NCBI GenBank assembly: GCA_022823725.1
Contig: JAJEHL010000050.1
Location: forward strand, 1 to 64,000
DNA from: Candidatus Latescibacterota bacterium
Lineage (GTDB): Bacteria; Latescibacterota; UBA2968
DNA length: 64,000 bases
Direction: 5' to 3'
Positions 7,839 to 14,802 of this stretch are shown in pieces. Under the pieces are notes generated by a model. It worked only from the letters and a program-made list of their open reading frames with translations, was not told the DNA's origin and made no database searches. A program made the translations under genes and the position numbers. Numbering within the stretch: the first letter of the stretch is position 1; each line of letters starts with the position of its first letter.

Positions 7839-9581
7839 CTACTTTGTCAGCGGTCCCGTGGGTGCCTCTTTGCTGTAGAGCGCGCTTCCTCGCTCGTAGG
7901 ATACCGCTACCTGTCCGTTTTCTACCTGCAACCGGGGTACATTATTTGTGCCGACATCGCGGTCCGGTCCTCTCATGACAGCGAGTTGTGCATCGCTCAT
8001 GCCCGCTGTCAGATCGCCCCACCGGCTCTCTGGATGTACCATGTCGCCTCCGCTGCGATGGAAGTTTCGGGATGTGTATTTGATTAGAATTCCCCGTCTC
8101 GATATGGGGTTTTTCCAGGCGAGCGCACCGTGGGTCGTCGCTCCATCCCCAAAAAAGAGCACGTCGCCCGCCTTCATCACAGGCTGTACCACAAGCCCCA
8201 TGTCGTCGTCGCAGGTGCGGATGCCGGGCGGCATGGGATAAAACGCTTTGTGGCTGCCCGGTACACAGGCGAACCCGCCCAGGCCGGGTTCCACGTCTCG
8301 AAGTTGCCAGGCTACGGTTACTGCCTGATCGTAACTGCGCCCGTTTTGAAACACATAGCCCATCGGCGGATAGAGCGGTTCGTTGTTGCTGTGCAGCGAG
8401 TGTCCGCTGCCGCCCAGGACCGAGCAAAATGCCGTGGCACCCCCGCAACGCCCTCCGCTGGCACCCATCCAGTTCAAGCGGTGCTCGACTACTGGGTGTG
8501 CAATCATCTGCCGGAATGGGTCGCAATACGGTTCTGGCAGTTCGAGCAGTCCCGACAAGAGCGGTCGTCCCGTGCCAGCCAGGCTTTTTGAGCCTCGGGC
8601 GAGTTCTTCTCCGACTACGATGCGGTCTTCAAATTTATCGATGGTCTCGTTGGCTGCTGCCAGCCATTCTTCGTCCATTACGCCGCGGAGTACCAGATAT
8701 CCGTTCAGGTCCCAGAAATAGAATTCTTTGTAATCAATTCCCGAGTCCGGGTCCAGTTTGTAAATTGAGGGATGAAATACTTCGCGCGATTCGTCCATCT
8801 TTACTGTCTTTCCATCTGTCACAATGGTCGGCGCAGGTGTCGTGGATTTGTAACCGGGCTTGTAAAGCGATGCGCGCTGTTCTTCACTCAAAGCGTCGTG
8901 CCATTCCGGGTGTGGTTCTTCCTCAGTCATTGGACCTGTTCCGGCAGACCGGATCACGCCTCTGCCCACGTATTCATAAGATAGTAGTCGCTGTTGCCCA
9001 GTTCCCTGCCACGGGCGCATGCCCTGTAATGCGGATAGTGCTACTATCAGCAAGTCCCCCGCTTTCAGAACGGGCTGGTGTGTCAATCCCATATCGTCTT
9101 CGCCCGTGGTCACATCTTCTGGCGATGCCACATTGCTTTTGTGCGAGCAGGGGAGCAGTACGAAGCCGCCATCTCCTTCGTTCACGTCTTCCAGTGCCCA
9201 GATTACGCGCACGCCTTCGCAATAACGCCGATCGTTCTGGTGGTAATACGCAATGCCCGGCATCCTCGGTTCGTTGCCGCCTATTAGTGGCGCGGTGGTG
9301 TCGCAGGTTGCATCGCATAAGATTTCAGGCTCGCGGTCCAGGCGAAAGCCGATTCCTACAATTTGATTGAGATACCACACGAGGTGCGGATGGACGAGCA
9401 GTTCCCGGAATGGGTCTTTCAATTCGCCTTCCCATCCCAGCATGCCCGATAGTTGGCTGGCTTTGTCAATGGTCTGGTTCAGTTGTTCGACTTCGCCGCG
9501 GTTCAATACGCCCGGCACATGGAGATAGCCAGCTATATCAAAACAGTAATTCTCTTCATTGCTCATGAGTTCCTGATCCAT
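7839..9581 (-). CDS. Double-domain phytanoyl-CoA dioxygenase-like protein; first domain lacks metal histidines
   Basis: 580 residues with two PhyH-like (2-oxoglutarate/Fe(II) oxygenase fold) domains, about 10-215 and 285-515. Both keep the fold signatures: D(I/L)xGYL at the start, the LPCSH or VPGSH turn, and KAGD before the distal histidine. In domain 2, H397 and H484 occupy the metal positions and R495/R496 the 2-oxoglutarate position, but the usual acidic residue of HxD is N399. In domain 1 the equivalent positions are I100 and Q186, so both metal histidines are gone while R198 remains. I infer a non-catalytic first domain and an altered or metal-poor second one. GAGGGGG precedes the ATG. 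It is followed by the two TPR/GWxTD genes. Family members act on diverse small substrates; this one is unknown. Confidence 0.85.
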   Translation of the reverse strand: MDQELMSNEENYCFDIAGYLHVPGVLNRGEVEQLNQTIDKASQLSGMLGWEGELKDPFRELLVHPHLVWYLNQIVGIGFRLDREPEILCDATCDTTAPLIGGNEPRMPGIAYYHQNDRRYCEGVRVIWALEDVNEGDGGFVLLPCSHKSNVASPEDVTTGEDDMGLTHQPVLKAGDLLIVALSALQGMRPWQGTGQQRLLSYEYVGRGVIRSAGTGPMTEEEPHPEWHDALSEEQRASLYKPGYKSTTPAPTIVTDGKTVKMDESREVFHPSIYKLDPDSGIDYKEFYFWDLNGYLVLRGVMDEEWLAAANETIDKFEDRIVVGEELARGSKSLAGTGRPLLSGLLELPEPYCDPFRQMIAHPVVEHRLNWMGASGGRCGGATAFCSVLGGSGHSLHSNNEPLYPPMGYVFQNGRSYDQAVTVAWQLRDVEPGLGGFACVPGSHKAFYPMPPGIRTCDDDMGLVVQPVMKAGDVLFFGDGATTHGALAWKNPISRRGILIKYTSRNFHRSGGDMVHPESRWGDLTAGMSDAQLAVMRGPDRDVGTNNVPRLQVENGQVAVSYERGSALYSKEAPTGPLTK

Positions 9582-9697
9582 TATATCCCCCTCAGGTTGG
9601 TATGCCTATTGACGAAATTGAGTGCCAGTCATTAATTAGTCTAAAACATGTGTTAAATTATATTAAAAAACAAGAAAAATACAGTATTAAATAAAAA

Positions 9698-9722
9698 AAG
9701 TGCCCGCTCTAAACGGGCACTT
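9698..9722 (-). terminator. Intrinsic terminator after the PhyH gene at 9750-10598
   Basis: AAGTGCCCG and CGGGCACTT form a perfect 9-bp stem with a 7-base loop. On the minus strand the stem runs into TTTTTTTATTTAAT. It lies 27 bp past the stop of the PhyH gene and ends the 11409-to-9750 transcript. The AT-rich remainder (9582-9697) presumably carries the promoter of the double-PhyH gene. Confidence 0.85.
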
Positions 9723-9749
9723 CTGCGACGTAAATGTAGTAGATGTACT

Positions 9750-10598
9750 CTACGGCGGTCGCCGTGGCGGTATTGGTTGAATAATTTTTCTTTGTTCGGG
9801 GGTTAAGTGCTCCAGTAATTTTTTCGATGGGACGTAGTGAAATCGCGTGCGAATAAATCGCGGGGAATACCGATAGACTACGGTGCGGCGATACCCTTCG
9901 TTCAGGCGCTCGGCAGATCCATGCGAGATTGCGTCTGTGAAAAATAGCGCGTCGCCCGCCTTCATGTACATTTCTTTCATGCCCGCGGCAGTTCCAGCGG
10001 GTTCTTTGCCATAACTCACTTTCCCCTCGCTATCCACCAGCAATCTGGGATGTACTTCTGTGCTTTTGTGACTGCCGGGTATCAGGACTGTGGGGCCGTC
10101 TCCGGGTTCAATGTCGGTCAATGCGACCAGTACATTGATCTGGCCCACCATCCACGCGCCCGTGTTGTGTTGCCGAAAGGTGAGATAACACAGGGGCGCG
10201 TGTCCGCCGCAGTGGATATGGATAAAGCCACCGGGTCCGCGTACGGTTAAAAAGTTTTCGTGGATCGAGATGCCGTTTACGTCGGCGTTGATGTAGCGTT
10301 TGGCCAGGTCAATCCAGGACGGATGATCGATTAATCGCTCGAATACCGATCCGGCTTCGATGATGTTCTGAAAGTTCAATCCGTCTTTTTCGCCGTAGGT
10401 ATGCGTTTCCACATGGCCGATCCACGCGCCCGTATCATCGCTCGCACCACGACGCCTTTTGCCATGCACGTATTCCCAATGGTCATCTACCCATTGGTTC
10501 ATTTCGCACACATCCTCCTGAGATACCGCGTTTTTTAGATGCAAGTAGCCGTGCAAGTCGAATAAATAATCTTGCAATTGCTGGTTTGAATTACCCAT
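9750..10598 (-). CDS. Phytanoyl-CoA dioxygenase-like protein with HxG in place of HxD
   Basis: 282 residues from the ATG at 10598, chosen because AGAAGGGGG stands just ahead; in-frame ATGs further upstream overlap the preceding gene more. The start overlaps the stop of the upstream PhyH gene by 8 bp (ATGGGTAA), suggesting translational coupling. Motifs: YLFDLHGYLHLKNAV at the N-terminus, IPGSHKS near 174-180, KAGDALFFTDAISHG with the distal metal histidine H226, and arginines R237/R238 for 2-oxoglutarate. Aligning by the distance to PGSH places H129-C130-G131 at the HxD site, so the carboxylate ligand is replaced by glycine, as in the Fe(II)/2OG halogenases of the SyrB2/WelO5 type. Halogenation is only a hypothesis; loss of activity is an alternative. 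Confidence 0.86.
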   Translation of the reverse strand: MGNSNQQLQDYLFDLHGYLHLKNAVSQEDVCEMNQWVDDHWEYVHGKRRRGASDDTGAWIGHVETHTYGEKDGLNFQNIIEAGSVFERLIDHPSWIDLAKRYINADVNGISIHENFLTVRGPGGFIHIHCGGHAPLCYLTFRQHNTGAWMVGQINVLVALTDIEPGDGPTVLIPGSHKSTEVHPRLLVDSEGKVSYGKEPAGTAAGMKEMYMKAGDALFFTDAISHGSAERLNEGYRRTVVYRYSPRFIRTRFHYVPSKKLLEHLTPEQRKIIQPIPPRRPP

Positions 10599-11409
10599 AA
10601 GCCCCCTTCTCATGCCGTCCCAATAACCGCTGCATACGCGCATCAGTTCCCGTCCAGACGTATTCTGGCATGCGGTAATCGATAAATGGATATAACCGCT
10701 GGGCGATGATCCGCTGGCTGTACACGACGGAGCCTACATAGCGCACTTGATCGGATTTGTTTTGCGATCCCTGGTGCCATACTTGATTGTGGAACATGCA
10801 CAGATCACCCGGGTCGGCAATCATGGATACGGGTCCTTGTCCATCAAACTCGGGAGCTTCCGTTTTGTCCGGTCGCCTGCCCGCGTAATGGCTGCCGGGG
10901 ACCACTTCTGTGACGCCGTATTCGATGGCGTCGGCCCGGCTTAGCGGGAATAATACGTTTAACACGAAGCACGGTAATGGGATTTTTTTGTTGTGCCCGG
11001 GCACATCGTCTGGCAATGGAAAGAGTATGCGGTCGTCCAGATGCCATCCTCCGCCCTGACCGGGTTCGTAACGCAGGGCATTTTGTGACATCATGTGGCA
11101 ATCGTCACCGAGGATCGCCTCTGATAGACTCACAAACGGCTCCCGCGCGATCAGGTCTCGGAAGTTGATGTCATACTCGAACATTCGCATCATGTTGATG
11201 CCCCGAATATGGTCGCCTTCGGCTTCGTGCATTTTGGGGTCCTGATATTTTCGCTCCATTGTCTCCCGCAATGTCAGTACTTCTTTTTCGTTTAATACGC
11301 CTTTTAAGAATAAATACCCATCCTGCTGAAATTGCGCGACCAGATCCCGGGTTTTGTCTGCGTCATAAGGTTTGGCGTTTTTGTCGATTACGCTGTTTGT
11401 GGTGTACAT
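10591..11409 (-). CDS. Phytanoyl-CoA dioxygenase family protein, canonical active site
   Basis: 272 residues from the ATG at 11409 (a GTG two codons upstream is possible); GAGGTG lies just before the ATG. The full Fe(II)/2-oxoglutarate set is visible: H123-L-D125 (GGWHLDD), distal H212 (QVWHQGS) and R223 for the cosubstrate, plus VVPGSH near 170. The protein should therefore be an active non-haem oxygenase, in contrast to its coupled neighbour at 9750-10598. It is encoded 10 bp after the Nramp-like gene, so transporter and two oxygenases probably form one operon. The substrate cannot be told from sequence. Confidence 0.88.
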   Translation of the reverse strand: MYTTNSVIDKNAKPYDADKTRDLVAQFQQDGYLFLKGVLNEKEVLTLRETMERKYQDPKMHEAEGDHIRGINMMRMFEYDINFRDLIAREPFVSLSEAILGDDCHMMSQNALRYEPGQGGGWHLDDRILFPLPDDVPGHNKKIPLPCFVLNVLFPLSRADAIEYGVTEVVPGSHYAGRRPDKTEAPEFDGQGPVSMIADPGDLCMFHNQVWHQGSQNKSDQVRYVGSVVYSQRIIAQRLYPFIDYRMPEYVWTGTDARMQRLLGRHEKGAYG

Positions 11410-11419
11410 CGTCACCTCA

Positions 11420-12883
11420 CTATTTTATCAATCCCAATATATCCTCATACACGGCGAGACCGCCAAAATATGTAAAGGCGAGGCCCGAGATTATATTGAG
11501 TGCGACGAGGAACCAGCCCATTTGCAATGGGGGTGGGACGAATTTGCGGTCGATATAGATCATCGCAAAGCACCAGGGGCCAGCGAGGAGTACCCCGGTG
11601 ATGTGTAGTGGGATTGTCATAATCGAAATCGGGTTCCAGCCTACGCCATTCGGATCCTGCGTGGCTGTCCACCAGGCGTATAATACCAGTGCGCTGCCCG
11701 CAATAGCGGTGTATCCCAGCGTCCATTTTCGCACGTCGTTTAATGCCAAATCGCGCCATTTGGGAGTTATTGCGCGTATGCTTTCATGCGCGGTGCGGAC
11801 GTATAATTCATACGCGCCGTACACGGTGCCGAAAATTGCGAAGAATACGCCGAGCTTATACAATCCCGAGAGAAATGTTTTGACGCCCGCGCTTTCGTGC
11901 AATGCGGTTAAAAATACGACCTGGTGGTTGTAGAGATCCATACCGGACGGTACGATTTCTCGCGGATGCAAGAGGGCAGCACCTAAAATCAAAAAGGCCG
12001 CTGTGAACAATAATACGCTGGCAAATGATACGAGTGTATCGACCAGCGGTGCTTTTAACCACGCCTTGCCCAATTCGAGGTTTTCCGGGGTTTCCGAGAT
12101 CGTTTCTTCTCCATTGCTGCGACGACCAATCATTCCCCACACCTTTTCGCGCAACATGCCCACATATCCCACATAGTCCTGTACCCCGCCGCCGATTACG
12201 CCCATGTACGCGACCATTTCGACAATCAATGTGCGGTCTGCAAACATCGGGTTGCGCGATACCCATTCTGGATATACCGGGAATGTGGGGACTACTGCAC
12301 CCATTAGCGCGGCAACCCAATCGGGATTTGCCGCTACTGTTGCGATTAACATGATCAGCAGCATCAATCCCACGAGTGAGGTTTGCGCTTTTTCCAATAG
12401 GCCGTAACTTTGTTTCAGAGTTAGCCAAATTAAAAATGCGATAAATATCAGGGAGATTAAATGCGGATATCGCGCCGGGTCGTCAAATAATATCCACGAT
12501 GAGATCGTGCCGAGCATGATGGGTAAGCTCGATAAATAAAATGGGAAGCTCACCACCATGACCACGCCTACAAATGCCGGGAACAATCCCCTCGGTCCGG
12601 GCAGTTGTGCCCAGCGCTCCATGGGATGCTCGCCAGTTAGTGTCATATATCGCGCTGCGGAGTACACTTGAACGACTTTTGTGATGCAAAACAGGCTGAA
12701 TGCCCAGAACATCGCGTAGCCAAAGATCGCTCCGCTGCGCGATGCCCATACGGTTTCCCCACTGCCGATCGTTACCGATGCGATGATTGCGCCGGGTCCA
12801 AAGAATTTCAAAAAATCGCCGATCTTCCGCGAGCGCAATGCTGCCGCCAGTTCTGGAAATTCCAATTTTTTTGATTCTGCCAT
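11420..12883 (-). CDS. Nramp-superfamily membrane transporter without the DPGN motif
   Basis: 487 residues with about eleven hydrophobic segments. The first segment resembles Nramp TM1 (FFGPGAIIASVTIGSGETVWAS), but the metal-binding DPGN of true Mn/Fe Nramps is replaced by a Gly/Ser-rich IGSGE. A large N-terminal half with VQVYSAARYMTLTGE and a C-terminal set (GVFFAIFGTVYGAYELYVRTAHE) fit divergent Nramp homologs. Without DPGN, classical divalent-metal transport is doubtful; the ion or organic substrate is unknown. AGGAG precedes the ATG. Directly upstream is a hairpin plus T-run (12896-12933) that may control its expression, and two PhyH genes follow within 10 bp and an overlap. Confidence 0.72.
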   Translation of the reverse strand: MAESKKLEFPELAAALRSRKIGDFLKFFGPGAIIASVTIGSGETVWASRSGAIFGYAMFWAFSLFCITKVVQVYSAARYMTLTGEHPMERWAQLPGPRGLFPAFVGVVMVVSFPFYLSSLPIMLGTISSWILFDDPARYPHLISLIFIAFLIWLTLKQSYGLLEKAQTSLVGLMLLIMLIATVAANPDWVAALMGAVVPTFPVYPEWVSRNPMFADRTLIVEMVAYMGVIGGGVQDYVGYVGMLREKVWGMIGRRSNGEETISETPENLELGKAWLKAPLVDTLVSFASVLLFTAAFLILGAALLHPREIVPSGMDLYNHQVVFLTALHESAGVKTFLSGLYKLGVFFAIFGTVYGAYELYVRTAHESIRAITPKWRDLALNDVRKWTLGYTAIAGSALVLYAWWTATQDPNGVGWNPISIMTIPLHITGVLLAGPWCFAMIYIDRKFVPPPLQMGWFLVALNIISGLAFTYFGGLAVYEDILGLIK

Positions 12884-12895
12884 GATTTCTCCTAT

Positions 12896-12933
12896 TTAAA
12901 AAACCCAGTCCAACCGATCTTACGGAGGACTGG
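12896..12933 (-). terminator. Intrinsic terminator or attenuator between the cyclase gene and the Nramp-like gene
   Basis: CCCAGTCC (12903-12910) pairs with GGACTGGG (12926-12933) over 8 bp. On the minus strand the stem is followed by TTTTTT, then AAATAGGAG, the ribosome-binding site of the Nramp-like gene. It can terminate the cyclase transcript (stop at 12952), but its position flush against the next start leaves no room for a separate promoter, so read-through control of the Nramp/PhyH operon is plausible. Confidence 0.75.
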
Positions 12934-12951
12934 GGATTGGAAGGTGCGGTG

Positions 12952-13890
12952 CTATTTTATGGCTATTGGATTTCCAGGGGAACCCGTGCCGCCTTTCAGG
13001 CGCAATGGCGAAAATACAAATGCAAATTCATATATCTGATCTTTTGCCAGTTCTTCCAGGTCCAGGTTTTCTAATATGTAAATCCCGTGTTGGACGATGA
13101 GCAGTTGATGTACGGGAAAAGCCAGCGAGGCATCCTCGCCGGGTACGACTTCGAGGCCCCAGTTATCGCCCGCGACCATCGCAATTTTTTGATCTACCAG
13201 CCACTGGCCCACAGCCATTCCTATACCCGGCTGGCCTTTATTGAAGGTTTCATTGTCTTTCATCCACAAGGTGCCGTGTCCCGTGCGGAAGATTACCACA
13301 TCGCCTTCTCCCACGGATACATTTTGTTTTTTTAGCGCACCTTCAGTATCGGCCACTGTGATTACGTATCCGACCTCCAATCGCTCGACACCTTTGTATC
13401 CCGCCACGTCGATTAGCACGCCTCGCGTAAAGAATGCCCCCGCCTTTTCTACGCCCAATTTTTCCAGGCCATAGGGTTTGCTAAAGTCCGCGCCCTTGAA
13501 GCCATTGTAATATACGTCCTCGTTTCCTACCCGCGTGCCAATATGCCCCAATCCATCGAATTGGGTACCGATTTGACCGATTTCACCGCTGAACATTTCA
13601 TCGTGCCACACGAGTTGGTTCTCACCGAGCGGCCCACCACTTGGTCCGCCGACGATTGTCAAGCTGTAATGCCGGGACCCAAATAGCGGTATTCCGTGTT
13701 CATATACTTTTCCCAATTGGTAGATTTTGCCGGTTTTGATCAACCTGGTCGCTTCCATCACTTTGGCGGGTGTTAACCGGTTTGCGGCACCCCGTTCATC
13801 TTCGGGACCCCACTCTGATGGCGATTGCTGGGCATATACTGGCACCAGCATCAAATTGACCAGTAGTGTTGTAAATAGTATGCGTTTCAC
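12952..13890 (-). CDS. Secreted cyclase-family hydrolase (kynurenine-formamidase-like fold)
   Basis: 312 residues from a GTG at 13890, chosen because AAAGGAGGGAAATC stands ahead and the product then begins with a Sec signal peptide (KRILFTTLLVNLMLVPVYAQQ). The body matches the cyclase family (PF04199): WGPEDERGAANRLTP near the N-terminus, IGTQFDGLGHIG as the variant of the metal-binding HxGTHxDxPxH motif, VLIDVAGYKG, GDVVIFRTGHG and AGDNWGLEVVP. Family members hydrolyse amides or lactones such as N-formylkynurenine, usually with zinc or manganese; the first histidine of the motif is Gln/Ile here, so metal binding may differ. An intrinsic terminator follows. The regulator gene at 13919 is 28 bp upstream. 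Confidence 0.82.
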   Translation of the reverse strand: MKRILFTTLLVNLMLVPVYAQQSPSEWGPEDERGAANRLTPAKVMEATRLIKTGKIYQLGKVYEHGIPLFGSRHYSLTIVGGPSGGPLGENQLVWHDEMFSGEIGQIGTQFDGLGHIGTRVGNEDVYYNGFKGADFSKPYGLEKLGVEKAGAFFTRGVLIDVAGYKGVERLEVGYVITVADTEGALKKQNVSVGEGDVVIFRTGHGTLWMKDNETFNKGQPGIGMAVGQWLVDQKIAMVAGDNWGLEVVPGEDASLAFPVHQLLIVQHGIYILENLDLEELAKDQIYEFAFVFSPLRLKGGTGSPGNPIAIK

Positions 13891-13918
13891 GATTTCCCTC
13901 CTTTGAAAAGATACCGAT

Positions 13919-14794
13919 TCATCGAGTCTTCTCATAAAGCGCGATGCTTACCTGCGTACCGGGGAATAGTGCAGATGGATACACCCACATGTCGTCTTCC
14001 CGAATGTACACCCGTTCATCTCCCGAGCGAATGTGTAAACGCCCGTTGTTTTCCTGGCAAATTTGTTTCACAATGTATAGACCCAGTCCCCGTGTATCGC
14101 CCCGCGAAACGGTTTTCTGAATCGCCATTTTTATTGCCTGTCCGTGCGACCAATGCGCTGTTTCGTGTCCTGTTGATAGACTCTCTCGAATGCCAATGCC
14201 CAGGTCGCATACGCCGATGATCGCAAATTTTCTGTTCAATCTGTGATTGGTATAGCGCTGTGCGACCACAAACCCTTTATCCCCGCTGTGGTCCAGGATA
14301 TTGTGACACAATTCGGCTACGACATTTTTAAATCCCGTAATTTCCCGCACGGTATAGTGCAGTTCTTCACTCAAGATGGTGCCGACTCGCGATTCAATTA
14401 CGCCCAGAACTTGCTCGATATCGCTCCGCTGTTCGATGGTCGTAATTTCCAGCAGGCTTTCGTTGCGGGTTCGCGGCTGTCCCGTTTGCGGTACGCGCGC
14501 TACTGTCACATAAGACATCAGCGCGTCAAATACTTTCATGCGGGTCAAATAACGCTCGACGTCTGAATTTTCGGGCAGTCGGCAGGTAATATCCCAGTAT
14601 TTGGCACTCAGATGTCGGCCTATCAAACACAACATCCCCATCCCATAGGGATCGACAAAACCCAATTGCGACAGATCCAGAACGATGTTGTCTTCATCTC
14701 GCTGTGACGCGAATGCTCCGAGGTCGCGCAGCACATTGTCACACGAGACAGCCGATAAATTCTGTTCCGCTATCGCCAGCGTGTTGTTAGTCAT
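13919..14794 (-). CDS. STAS-like plus HATPase_c regulatory protein
   Basis: 291 residues. The N-terminal 90 residues look like a STAS-type or MlaB-like fold (NIVLDLSQLGFVDPYGMGMLCLIG). The C-terminal part is a GHKL ATPase domain: N-box AELCHNILDHSG, G1 box CDLGIGI and G2 box DTRGLGLYIVKQ. No phospho-accepting histidine domain is seen, so this resembles an anti-sigma-factor kinase fused to its own anti-anti-sigma-like module rather than a standard histidine kinase. It starts 8 bp after the TPR/GWxTD gene copy C, with no clear ribosome-binding site, suggesting translational coupling. Partners may be the SpoIIE-type phosphatase at 56193 or an ECF/sigma system elsewhere; this is inference. Confidence 0.75.
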   Translation of the reverse strand: MTNNTLAIAEQNLSAVSCDNVLRDLGAFASQRDEDNIVLDLSQLGFVDPYGMGMLCLIGRHLSAKYWDITCRLPENSDVERYLTRMKVFDALMSYVTVARVPQTGQPRTRNESLLEITTIEQRSDIEQVLGVIESRVGTILSEELHYTVREITGFKNVVAELCHNILDHSGDKGFVVAQRYTNHRLNRKFAIIGVCDLGIGIRESLSTGHETAHWSHGQAIKMAIQKTVSRGDTRGLGLYIVKQICQENNGRLHIRSGDERVYIREDDMWVYPSALFPGTQVSIALYEKTR

Positions 14795-14802
14795 GTGATC
14801 GT

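Noticed and set aside
8429-9370. A 313-codon plus-strand open frame
   Set aside because: It lies wholly antisense to the double-PhyH gene, whose motifs are clear, and the translated product is low-complexity and Arg/Ser-rich.
9750-10598. Calling the HxG PhyH protein a halogenase
   Set aside because: The substitution is suggestive only; substrate, chloride use and pocket residues cannot be shown from sequence, so the feature stays PhyH-like.
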